Shown: positions 8,793-17,367 of the stretch, piece after piece
Layout: each line of letters opens with the position of its first letter
How positions within the stretch are numbered: the first letter of the stretch is position 1
Source of the DNA: Treponema sp.
GTDB lineage: Bacteria > Spirochaetota > Spirochaetia > Treponematales > Breznakiellaceae
Length of the DNA: 36,234 nt
Reading direction: 5' to 3'
Assembly (NCBI GenBank): GCA_009784935.1
Contig: WQXI01000023.1
Location: 1-36,234, forward strand
Position numbers and translations under genes: made by a program
Notes under the pieces: generated by a model
What the model was told of the DNA's origin: nothing
Databases searched by the model: none
What the model saw: only the letters and a program-made list of their open reading frames with translations

Positions 8793-11643
8793 TATTTGTT
8801 CCCTTTTTTATTGTGTATACCTTACGGCAAATGCTGTTGTATTTGCATTTATAGCAGATATTGGGATCGGATTCGTAAACGGTAAAATCTCCGGAAAGAA
8901 TTTCATCAGCAAACTGCTGAGTTTTTTGATTAAAAACGCCTATTAGTTCATTATATACATCGCTGGATCTTAAAACAATGTCTTTTTCATTTTTTGGAAA
9001 TTCTTCTTCTGTTATAATATCATGAACACTGCCGATAATTACTTCTGCCTGCAAATTTAATATACTGTAAAAAAGCGCGGTATTTACTTCTTCTTTTTTA
9101 TTTGCTTCTGTAAGCGTAATATACATAGGAAGCTGAAAATCAAAAAGACTTAAATCTTCTGTATTTAGGCAGTCTTTTCGTTTTTGCAGAGATGCCATTT
9201 TAAAATCTACGATGACGAGATTTTCGTTTTTATCTTTTAAAATACAATCAAGTTTTCCGTTTAAATAATATGTTTCTTTTTCTGCTTGATACCAGTTTTC
9301 GCAGCCTATTACAGTATAACCGCTAAAGAAAGAAAGAAATTGAGCGATACATTTTTCCATGTTAAAAATAAAATCTCTTTTTCCTGCTTTAATAAAGCGC
9401 GCACTCAGTGAACTAAGCGAAATTGAAGGAAAATCTTTGATAATTACTTCTATGCAATCATGAAGCGTTTTTTTATAAGAGAGCGGAAGCGAAGGAGAGC
9501 CGTCATATGTAATTACCGGTTTTTCTAAGGGTTTACCGGTATAATTACTAAAGAAAAGTTCCAGAGCATAGTGATATACAATACCGCTGAGATCGCTAGC
9601 CATTAAGCTGGTTTCTATTTGCAGGTTTTTAATTCCTAAGATACGGTCAAACAGCCAGTTTAATGAACATTGATAGTATGTTTTTAATGCAGAAGCAGAA
9701 ACGCTGTACTTGCCGGGATAAGTTTTATTACCTGTTAATTTTTTTTGTACATAATCTTTTATATTATATTTTTTTCCTGTTTTTATATCTGTTCTATTCC
9801 TATTGCTGAACGCTGTAAATCCTATATCCTGATTTTCGTATAATATTAACGGGTTTTTGCCGTCATTAGAAAATTCATCAATATAGAAATCTTTAGAAAA
9901 TAATTCGCTGTATTGCGGCTGAGGATTAATCGCATAACTTTCTGCCGGCTTTAACGGAGCTCCGATTAATGAATGCGCTATTGAATAACCGGAAAAAGTT
10001 TTTTCGCTGCAGAAAAAAGCCGCTGTTTTTACAGAATTATACATATGAAGGTAAATAAACGCAGAAGAAGCGTCTTCGTCAAAGAGCGAAAGTTCTTCGC
10101 GTTTTTTTCTTGGTAAAAAATCAAGCTGCCTGTTTATTATTGATAAACTGGTTTGCCCGGCTCCGAGAATAACATGGCAGTCAAAGGGAGCGGATGCCGC
10201 AGTTTTATACGGCAGAATATTTACTCCGCACAGCTTTGTCTGAGCAAGATAGTTTACTTCGTTTAGATACTCTGTAAAAAAAAGAAATGGGTCGATTGCG
10301 GGAATATCAGGAAAACTTTCTTCCAGTTCTACAAGGTTCATTAATTCAGAAATACATCTGGATAGTACGAGGTCAGCCTCTTCCGAACATAATTCCATAT
10401 CAAAAAATTGTTCTCTAAAAATAAAGTACTGCCTGCGGAGTTCTGCAAATGAAGATGCCGTTCTTAGCGAAGACAGACGTTTTTTTAAATTGTTATAAAA
10501 TTTAAGCACATCCGGATTAATGCCGCTTATTGGTTTTTTAAAAGCATCTTCCCAGACATTTATATGCTGTTCTGTATTACCGGATTCTTCTGTCCAAGAA
10601 TAAAGACAATTGTTATTAATTCCAAATTGAATTAATTCGCCGATTAAAGGAATATCTTTCCACGGGAGATTCTTGTTGGAAATAAGCGAAACAAACGAAG
10701 TAAACGAAAAATTTTGGGATATACATTCTAATATCGCGTTAAAAAACCGTCCTGACGGATAGTCAGAAAGCGGTTTGCTGGTGCGTTTTACAAACGGTAT
10801 ATTTCTGTTTGTAAACTCTCTTGTTACATACGGTTCATATGTATTAGAGTCTGCTATGCAAACCGCGATAGAATCCCAGCTTACATTTTGTTTTTCGTTT
10901 AGCGCGCGTATAAAAAGAGAGGCTTCTGTTATTTCTCTTATTACGTTTGTGTAATAAAATGCATGACATTTTAAACTGTCCGTATCAGAATAACTTATAA
11001 TTTTTACATGTTCGCTTTCCTGTAATAGTTTTTTGTAATCGCTGTAATCAGAAAGTGATTCGGGAAAAAACAAAAAACATTCTTTGCCGTCATTGTTAAA
11101 GGGAGGTATTTCCCATGCTGGCTCAAAAAGATTAAATGATTCCAGAAACTGCGCATAGCGGAATGCTAATACGAACATGTCCAAAAAATCACCTTCTAAT
11201 TTTTCCTTTATCTTTTGTGATTCTGCGTTTAAAATGCTATGAATCGGCAGACCCGAAACTTTATTAAACCAGCTCCCAAGCTGGGGAAGCAGTTTAGAAA
11301 GCCATGGCGCAAACTGCGCCGCGTTTTGAGCCCATTCGGCCCTTATTAGAGAAGTAAATATTGCAGTGTTTCCTTGTTTTACGGCTTCACTGTTTTCGTT
11401 TACAAGGCGGCTCACAAATATTTTTCTTAAAGAAGAAGGAATGCTCTTTTTATTTTGAACTTTAGATTTAATTGAATTTTGCTTAAATTTATCCCATGCG
11501 ATAAATTTGTTTACAGCAATAGAGCCGCCTTTAATGCGCAAAAGATGATCTATCCATCTAGAGACTGCCGTATCCGTAGGAAAAATGAATAAAGAGTTTG
11601 GATTGTTTATATTCTCAATAAGTACAGATTCGATTTTATTCAT
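8782..11643 (-). CDS. addB: AddB-like nuclease subunit, no Walker A visible
   Basis: 953 residues, shorter than typical Firmicutes AddB (about 1160). The C-terminal part carries a PD-(D/E)XK nuclease (GKLDCILKDKNENLVIVDFK) framed by the four-cysteine iron-sulphur pattern of AddB: one Cys in KTYYQCSLNWLF and the C-x2-C-x5-C cluster CYKCKYNSIC near the end. The N-terminus (NSLFIFPTDTAVSRW) occupies the place where AddB proteins often have a GxxGxGKS loop, but no such loop is present, so this subunit probably does not hydrolyse ATP. It is the partner of the overlapping addA. No Shine-Dalgarno sequence is evident before the ATG at 11643. Identification rests on the nuclease/Fe-S arrangement and on the neighbour. 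Confidence 0.85.
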   Translation of the reverse strand: MNKIESVLIENINNPNSLFIFPTDTAVSRWIDHLLRIKGGSIAVNKFIAWDKFKQNSIKSKVQNKKSIPSSLRKIFVSRLVNENSEAVKQGNTAIFTSLIRAEWAQNAAQFAPWLSKLLPQLGSWFNKVSGLPIHSILNAESQKIKEKLEGDFLDMFVLAFRYAQFLESFNLFEPAWEIPPFNNDGKECFLFFPESLSDYSDYKKLLQESEHVKIISYSDTDSLKCHAFYYTNVIREITEASLFIRALNEKQNVSWDSIAVCIADSNTYEPYVTREFTNRNIPFVKRTSKPLSDYPSGRFFNAILECISQNFSFTSFVSLISNKNLPWKDIPLIGELIQFGINNNCLYSWTEESGNTEQHINVWEDAFKKPISGINPDVLKFYNNLKKRLSSLRTASSFAELRRQYFIFREQFFDMELCSEEADLVLSRCISELMNLVELEESFPDIPAIDPFLFFTEYLNEVNYLAQTKLCGVNILPYKTAASAPFDCHVILGAGQTSLSIINRQLDFLPRKKREELSLFDEDASSAFIYLHMYNSVKTAAFFCSEKTFSGYSIAHSLIGAPLKPAESYAINPQPQYSELFSKDFYIDEFSNDGKNPLILYENQDIGFTAFSNRNRTDIKTGKKYNIKDYVQKKLTGNKTYPGKYSVSASALKTYYQCSLNWLFDRILGIKNLQIETSLMASDLSGIVYHYALELFFSNYTGKPLEKPVITYDGSPSLPLSYKKTLHDCIEVIIKDFPSISLSSLSARFIKAGKRDFIFNMEKCIAQFLSFFSGYTVIGCENWYQAEKETYYLNGKLDCILKDKNENLVIVDFKMASLQKRKDCLNTEDLSLFDFQLPMYITLTEANKKEEVNTALFYSILNLQAEVIIGSVHDIITEEEFPKNEKDIVLRSSDVYNELIGVFNQKTQQFADEILSGDFTVYESDPNICYKCKYNSICRKVYTIKKGTNNET

Positions 11644-11651
11644 TGTAACTT

Positions 11652-11682
11652 AAAGTGTAATATTAAAAAGTGTAATTGTCTA
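11652..11682 (-). promoter_or_regulatory. Putative addB promoter with direct repeats
   Basis: Read on the minus strand, TAGACA (11677-11682) and TACACT (11654-11659) are 17 bp apart. The predicted transcript would start about 4 nt before the addB ATG. Two plus-strand copies of AAAGTGTAAT (11652-11661 and 11667-11676) lie 15 bp apart across the spacer and -10, a possible regulator-binding pair. Confidence 0.35.
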
Positions 11683-11695
11683 TATTTAATTTTTC

Positions 11696-12478
11696 TTAAT
11701 TTTTAAGAAACTTTTCCCTATATGCCTTGCCAATCCGTTTAAGGGTTTTTGACGCGGTTTCTCCCTGCAAAGCCTGCTTTTTTAAATCGATTGTAAATTG
11801 ATTCATAGAAAAATGGCGGTATAAAAAAAGATTATTATTAAATTCTATGTTTTTTGTACATAATTTTTTTAGTTCCTCGGTATAGATCTCGAAAATACCG
11901 CCTTTTTTCATTTCTGAATAACCTGTAATCCAGACAGGGCAGTTTAACGCTTTGTAAAAATCATTAAGCAAAGAAGCCATAACAACCTGTGATTCATTTA
12001 AGGCCTTTTGAATTGATTCAATCTGGTCTCCTTTGTCTCCTTTGTGAGGTATTTTTTTATTATTTTCTATACGGCAAAGTTCACGCAGTTCAATTGTTCT
12101 TGGAGAATGAATAGGCGTTTTATTTAAGATGATTACATTTTTATAGAAATCAATGCCGAGAGAAGGAGTTTCGCGGAAAAATTTATCGGCTATTTTACCG
12201 GATGGTCCGACAAGGTAACGTCTGTTTTCTGCAGCCTGCTCACGCCGTCCGGGATTATCGGCAACGAGAATCAATTTAATCTCGTCATTAATAGAAATTT
12301 TATCAAGCGCAGAATTATATACAACCGGAGTTTCTACTGTATAAGACGCTTCGCTTCTGCTGTCCGCGAATTTCTGCTGAATGCTTCTTAGGTTAGGAAG
12401 CGAAAGAGACAGTTCTTCTGTATATTTAAGAAAAACATTTTTTGTTTTTACAAAATTTTTCCACGAGCTTTGAGTCAA
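11696..12478 (-). CDS. Uracil-DNA glycosylase superfamily protein
   Basis: About 260 residues. The segment ILVADNPGRREQ...RRYLVGPSGK resembles motif 1 of the UDG superfamily (GxxPGxxE...GRPFVGxxG), and NVIILNKTPIHS resembles the following conserved strand (xVxLNxxP). A later RHFSMNQF could hold the second active-site motif. A role in removing uracil or related bases from DNA is therefore likely but not proven; family and substrate cannot be set. I choose the TTG at 12478 because GAGAGG lies 5 nt before it and it sits 1 nt after the stop of the upstream coiled-coil gene; a TTG at 12496 is also open. The DNA-repair genes addB and addA follow downstream. Confidence 0.6.
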   Translation of the reverse strand: MTQSSWKNFVKTKNVFLKYTEELSLSLPNLRSIQQKFADSRSEASYTVETPVVYNSALDKISINDEIKLILVADNPGRREQAAENRRYLVGPSGKIADKFFRETPSLGIDFYKNVIILNKTPIHSPRTIELRELCRIENNKKIPHKGDKGDQIESIQKALNESQVVMASLLNDFYKALNCPVWITGYSEMKKGGIFEIYTEELKKLCTKNIEFNNNLFLYRHFSMNQFTIDLKKQALQGETASKTLKRIGKAYREKFLKN

Positions 12479-12479
12479 A

Positions 12480-15400
12480 TTAACCTCTCGAAGCAATCTC
12501 CAGCGTCAGCTCAACTTCGCCGATTGATAACTTTAATGCTTCGGAGATTTGTTGATTTGTCCACCCTTGGCCTTTTAATCTTAAAACATTCTCGCGGATT
12601 TGCGGAGCCGGAGCGCCCTGACCTGCAGGCTGCTGTCCTTTGCCGTAAATTCCCTTGGCAAGCTGAAGACTCGCTTTTGCATTTTTATCAAGCGCCTTAA
12701 GTTCTGTTTCGGTTCTTGCGAGCCATTCACGGGCAATATCCATATCAGCAATTCTTTTTTCGATATGCGAAATGGATTCATCAAGAGAAGAAATCTTTTC
12801 GACTGCGTTTGTCGCTTTTTCCTGCTGTGACGCAAGGATTTCGATGGAAGAACGAAGGCTTTCGAACTGGCTTGAGAGAGCAGTGATGATTTTTTCTGCA
12901 TTCTTAATTGCGGTTTCTGTTTTTTGAAGCGTCTGAAAGTTACGATCGATTCCGTCGTTTGTTTGTTCCAGTACTTCGTTTTTCTTTTCTACGCGCTGAT
13001 ACTTTTGTTCTGTTTCCTTGATAGAATCTTCCAGCTTGCGTATCTGTACTTGAACAGCCTGAAGAATATCATCAGAAGCGGAAACCTGTTCGAGTTTTTC
13101 TTTGACAGAATGCGAAGTCTTTATCGCATTGTTAAAGTCTTTTTCCATCTGCTCTATGCGGCGCTGTTCTGTAAGGAAGCGCGTCATCTTATTATTAATT
13201 TCGTCTTCCAGTCGCCTTACGCTTGCTAATTTTGCTTCTAACTGAGCGATCTCATTCTTGCGCTGATCGAGGCGGTCAAGATCACCGTTGATTTCTTCGA
13301 TATTTTTTTCCAGGTCTTTTTTGAGTATGCCTGTCTGATCAAATATTTTTTTCTGAACGCCGAGTTCTTTGTGAATGTCGTCAACGCTCTGGCGGAAATG
13401 AGCGATACGTTCGTCGTTTTCGGCTTCTGTTTCTCTGCTTCTGCGGCGCAGGTCTTCTAGAGATACATCCATTTCGCGCATTCTTGTGTTATACTGGCTC
13501 TGCCATTCGTCCATGTTTTGTTTAGAATGCTGGGCAGTTTCTTCCATGTTTGTGTATGAGTTTCTGGAATATTCAGAAATACCTTCAATTTCTTGTTCCA
13601 GTTCCCTTTGTTTTGCGCGCATGTTTTCGTGTATTGTTATCTGGTACTGTCCGACTTGAGTTTTAACTTCGTTTTCGGCTGCAGTGCGGATAACAGAAAG
13701 GTCTTTTTTAACCTGTTCTGCAAATGACAAATGCGTTTCGTCGATATTGTTAATTTCTTTTCTTATGCTTTCTTCGAATGTTGATGTTTCGGTTCTTAAT
13801 TTTTCAAGGTCAGACGAAAGTCTCTCGCCGAGATTTGCTATATTCCTTTTGTGATCTGCGGTAATCCGTTCTTCCGCGAGTTTCCAGTCATGTGTAATTT
13901 TACCGCCGCTGTTGGAAAGGCGTTCTTCGAGTCCTGCCTGCCAGTGCGCAATTTGTTTTCCTGCTTCTGATGCGCGTTTGCCAAGTTCTGCGGTAAAATC
14001 TTTTTCGAAGGATGTGAGTTTTTCTGACACATTGTCGTATGCCTGCTGACGGATTTTATTAAGCTCCTTATCCATTTCTTCCAGTTCTTTACGAAGAGCC
14101 ATTGCCTGTGTATTAAACGCAGACGCCGCGTTATCCATGCTTTCGCCTGATTCTTTTTCGTAGGCTGCAAATTCATTTTTTACTTTTGCTACAGCATCAT
14201 CCATGGAAGTGCGGAGTTCTTTGACAAGCTGCTGTGCTTCTTTAGGAAGGTCGGTTAAATGCTTGATAGTTTCGGCATTGCTTTTGTTGTATTCTTCTAA
14301 GCGTTTTTCGTTTGCTGTTATAATTTTTTGTTCAGATTCCCTGCATAAAAGTTTCCAGTCTTCCATCTGTTTTTCCAGCGCAGAGCCAAGATCGTCATGC
14401 TGACTGTTTACAGCGGCGTCTGTTTTTTCTTTTAATTCTTTTAATACCAAAGAAAGTTCGTCTTGCTGTTGTTTAACAGCGGAGCCTGATTTTTCTTTAA
14501 TATCAAAAAGAGCGGCGCTGAGTTCGCCGTGCTGTTGCTTTATAGCTGCATTTGATTTTGTTTTAATATCTGTAATAGCGGCATTAATTTCGTCATACTG
14601 CTGTTTAAATGCGCCGTCTGACTTTGCTTTTATATCGATGATAGCGGCATTTATTATGTCATATTGCTGTTTAAACGCTCCGTCAGATTTTGCTTTTATA
14701 TTGACAATAGCGGAATCGATCTCTCCATGCTGCTGTTTAAACGCGCTGTCTGACTTTGCTTTTATGTTGACAATAGCGGAATCGATTTCGCCATGCTGAT
14801 GCTTAAACGCGCTGTCCGATTTTTCTTTAATGTCAGCAATAGCGGCAATAAGTTCATCGTGCTGCAGCCTGACAGCGGCCTCAGATTTTTCTCTGACATC
14901 TTTGAGAGTAAAGCTGAGCTCGCTCTGCTGGTGCTTAACAGCAGTATCAGATTTTTCTTTTATATCTTTAAGTGTAAAAGAAAGTTCGTCATGCTGTTGT
15001 TTTAAAGCGGCTTGAAGTTCATCATTTTGCTGCCTGACAGTGATATTAGATTTTTCTTTTATTTCTTTAAGAGTTAAGCCAAGTTCGTCGTTTTGCTGTT
15101 TAATAGCAGAGCTCGATTTTTCTCTTAAATCATGCAATACAGCTGTTAGTTCTTCGTTCTGCTGTTTCTGCAGGCTCTTTGACTGTGTCTGCAGTTCTGT
15201 CAATGAAGAATTAAGTCTGGAAATTATATCGTTAGTTTCCTGTTGTTGTAATTTGACAGCCGCGCCGGATTTTTCTTTTAATTCTGCAATGCCGGAACTG
15301 ATTTCTTTCTGGTGTGTTTTAACCGCAGAATCAAGCTCGTCATGCTGCTGCTTCAGCGCCGCCTGTGATTTTGCTTTAAGTTCCATTATTGCATTATTAA

Positions 15401-16583
15401 GTTCCTGCTTGGAAATAGAAAGGCTTGTATCAAGATCCTTGCGTTGTTTCTCGGCGGATTTTTTTAATTCCTGAAAATTTTGATTCCAGTCGTTCTGCTG
15501 CTGAAGAAGAGCGGCATTAACAGTATCTCTTTCTTTTGTAAGGGAGCTTGTAATATCATGCTGCTGGCGCGCAAGAGAATTGGCAATATCTTCTTTTTGT
15601 TTTTTTGCAAGGTTGTCAAGTTCTGCAGCTCCCTTAAGCCATTCCTGATGATAATTTTTTTGCCTTGTGCTAATATCTGTTATCTCTGTATTCCACTTGT
15701 CGTGAATATTTTTTAGTTTTTCGTTAATCGAAAACTGTTCATTTTTGAGCGTATCCTGCGAAGTTTTTAATTTTTCTTCAAAGAAAGATTTAATCTGGTT
15801 AACTCTTTCCATTGCCTGTTCGCGTAATTTAACAAGAGCGGCGTCTTCCATCTTGTCCGCGCGTTTTCCGGCGTTTTCTAAAACATCCTTTAACAGTTTT
15901 TTTACCTGTTCTATATCGCGCGTAAGGACAGCTTCCCTCTCACGTTCAATTTTAAAAACCGCTTCCCTGTGTTCTTCTATTTTACGTTCTATTACATGAG
16001 CTGTTGTTTCATAGTCAGACAGCGTTGACTTTGCTGAGGACAGAACATCACGTACAGCAATTTCCATAGCTTCGGCGTTTTTCTTTTCGAGGCGTTCTTC
16101 GGTTTCCGCAAGATTTCTGCCTGCGGCTTCCAGAGCTCTTTCGACCTGTTCAAATTTTTCTCTGGCTTCGCCTACGCGCTTACCTGTATTTTCTACAAAT
16201 GCGGATTCGTCTTTTATACGGTTTAAGTTTTCCTGAACCCTGTCGGTCATACCAAAGAGTTCTTCCAGCGAGGATTCGAACGCGCGGATATGTTCTTCTA
16301 TACGTGATATGGATTCTGATTTTTTTGCAAGTTCTTCTTCTGTAAGTTTTTGGATATTTTTCATTAACTGGGAAGCGGCTTTTTTTTCCACATCCAGATC
16401 AATGCCAAAATTCTTTACCGCCATGCTCTTTTCTTCTGCGTAAGCGGCAATTTCTTCCTTGCATTTTTCGGCGTATTTTTTTACCTTTTCCAGAGGACGA
16501 TTGTTTTTATCAGCCAGTCTGTAAAGGATAAGCGCGCACGCAACAATGCCAAGCGTTATTAGGTTTCCTATTGTAAATTCCAT
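12480..16583 (-). CDS. Giant membrane-anchored coiled-coil protein (SpiroCoCo-like)
   Basis: 1367 residues from the ATG at 16583, which has a GGGGAGGG ribosome-binding site about 12 nt upstream; an in-frame TTG at 16619 lies before that site and is less likely. Residues 3-22 form one transmembrane helix. Nearly all the rest is predicted coiled coil rich in Q, K, E, S and A. The middle contains tandem 22-residue repeats (two 11-residue units each). The last 40 residues (VLRLKGQGWTNQQISEAL) look like a helix-turn-helix with a sigma-region-4 or DUF6115 flavour. I believe such proteins are catalogued as the 'SpiroCoCo' family of spirochaetes; that name is from memory. A structural or scaffolding role under the inner membrane is inferred. 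It is followed 1 nt later by the UDG-like gene. Confidence 0.8.
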   Translation of the reverse strand: MEFTIGNLITLGIVACALILYRLADKNNRPLEKVKKYAEKCKEEIAAYAEEKSMAVKNFGIDLDVEKKAASQLMKNIQKLTEEELAKKSESISRIEEHIRAFESSLEELFGMTDRVQENLNRIKDESAFVENTGKRVGEAREKFEQVERALEAAGRNLAETEERLEKKNAEAMEIAVRDVLSSAKSTLSDYETTAHVIERKIEEHREAVFKIEREREAVLTRDIEQVKKLLKDVLENAGKRADKMEDAALVKLREQAMERVNQIKSFFEEKLKTSQDTLKNEQFSINEKLKNIHDKWNTEITDISTRQKNYHQEWLKGAAELDNLAKKQKEDIANSLARQQHDITSSLTKERDTVNAALLQQQNDWNQNFQELKKSAEKQRKDLDTSLSISKQELNNAIMELKAKSQAALKQQHDELDSAVKTHQKEISSGIAELKEKSGAAVKLQQQETNDIISRLNSSLTELQTQSKSLQKQQNEELTAVLHDLREKSSSAIKQQNDELGLTLKEIKEKSNITVRQQNDELQAALKQQHDELSFTLKDIKEKSDTAVKHQQSELSFTLKDVREKSEAAVRLQHDELIAAIADIKEKSDSAFKHQHGEIDSAIVNIKAKSDSAFKQQHGEIDSAIVNIKAKSDGAFKQQYDIINAAIIDIKAKSDGAFKQQYDEINAAITDIKTKSNAAIKQQHGELSAALFDIKEKSGSAVKQQQDELSLVLKELKEKTDAAVNSQHDDLGSALEKQMEDWKLLCRESEQKIITANEKRLEEYNKSNAETIKHLTDLPKEAQQLVKELRTSMDDAVAKVKNEFAAYEKESGESMDNAASAFNTQAMALRKELEEMDKELNKIRQQAYDNVSEKLTSFEKDFTAELGKRASEAGKQIAHWQAGLEERLSNSGGKITHDWKLAEERITADHKRNIANLGERLSSDLEKLRTETSTFEESIRKEINNIDETHLSFAEQVKKDLSVIRTAAENEVKTQVGQYQITIHENMRAKQRELEQEIEGISEYSRNSYTNMEETAQHSKQNMDEWQSQYNTRMREMDVSLEDLRRRSRETEAENDERIAHFRQSVDDIHKELGVQKKIFDQTGILKKDLEKNIEEINGDLDRLDQRKNEIAQLEAKLASVRRLEDEINNKMTRFLTEQRRIEQMEKDFNNAIKTSHSVKEKLEQVSASDDILQAVQVQIRKLEDSIKETEQKYQRVEKKNEVLEQTNDGIDRNFQTLQKTETAIKNAEKIITALSSQFESLRSSIEILASQQEKATNAVEKISSLDESISHIEKRIADMDIAREWLARTETELKALDKNAKASLQLAKGIYGKGQQPAGQGAPAPQIRENVLRLKGQGWTNQQISEALKLSIGEVELTLEIASRG
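14390..15400 (-). repeat. Tandem 66-bp (22-residue) coding repeats
   Basis: Within the coiled-coil gene about a dozen units of 66 bp follow one another. At protein level each unit pairs FKQQHGEIDSA-type and IVNIKAKSDSA-type 11-mers. Similarity is highest in the centre (about 14570-14830), where adjacent DNA units are nearly identical, and decays outward. This indicates recent unequal crossing-over or slippage. Confidence 0.85.
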
Positions 16584-16621
16584 CAGTATTATTTCCCTCC
16601 CCGGATAATACTCTAGCAATT

Positions 16622-17323
16622 TTAATTTACCATAAATCTCCGTAATTGGCGATAGCTATGGAAAGAAAAATCAGGTTTTGGTTTTTTACAGCCGCTGCCC
16701 AAAATCAGGGGGCTTCTTATCAGAGCAGTTTTCATGCCGGCTCCGTTTGCCCCAATAATGTCATAAGAATGGCTGTTGCCTACGTATAGTATTTTTTCGC
16801 ATGGAAGCCCCATCAATGACGCAAGAGTGGTAAACGACTGCGGGTGAGGTTTTATCGCTCCGCAGTGTTCGGAGCAAAGAACAGCGTCCCAAACTGCCCC
16901 TTCCTTTGAATTTAAAAGCCCCAGGTTTTCCAGTTTTTTTTCGGGCGGAAAATCCGATAAAAGCCCAAGTTTAAGTCCCGCCTTTTTAAAAGTATCAAGA
17001 GTTTCTGCAGCTCCTTTAAACAGCTTTATTTTTTTAAAGAGCTCTTCCCAGCCTTTGTACATAAGACGGTCAATTTTTTCCTTTACAAAATCCGGTTTTT
17101 TGGACATAAGTTTTGCTGTTAGTTCGGCTTGATAATTATAAAAATCACCCCTTGGAGGAGCGCCGTTTTTTTGTTCTTTTCGGATAATAACTCTGGCTTC
17201 GCCGAAAGCGGCAAGGAGGCGCCATTCTTTTAATATAAATGGGATAAGCCTGATATTTAAGCGGTAATTGGGGTATAAAGTTCCGTCGAGGTCAAAAGCT
17301 ATACCTTCAATGCTGCTTCGCAT
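16622..17323 (-). CDS. HAD-superfamily (IA) hydrolase
   Basis: 233 residues, a normal length for a subfamily IA HAD phosphatase. Motif I is FDLDGTLYP with the nucleophile and acid/base Asp pair near residue 11. Motif II is LGLLSDF, motif III the Lys of IKPHPQSF, and motif IV is YVGNSHSYDIIGA, where the usual GD is GN and the metal-binding acid is the later Asp. An alpha-helical cap lies between motifs I and II. It would dephosphorylate a small metabolite; the substrate is unknown. The gene ends 38 nt before the start of the coiled-coil gene and is the first of the long minus-strand run. No strong Shine-Dalgarno sequence precedes the ATG. Confidence 0.85.
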   Translation of the reverse strand: MRSSIEGIAFDLDGTLYPNYRLNIRLIPFILKEWRLLAAFGEARVIIRKEQKNGAPPRGDFYNYQAELTAKLMSKKPDFVKEKIDRLMYKGWEELFKKIKLFKGAAETLDTFKKAGLKLGLLSDFPPEKKLENLGLLNSKEGAVWDAVLCSEHCGAIKPHPQSFTTLASLMGLPCEKILYVGNSHSYDIIGANGAGMKTALIRSPLILGSGCKKPKPDFSFHSYRQLRRFMVN

Positions 17324-17367
17324 TATTAAGTATAACTTGTTATTCCTGCCGTTGGCTAGCCTTCAAT

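Noticed and set aside
12924-15999. Several plus-strand open frames opposite the coiled-coil gene, rich in S, F, L and C
   Set aside because: They are antisense shadows of the low-complexity repeat coding sequence; their composition mirrors the sense codons.
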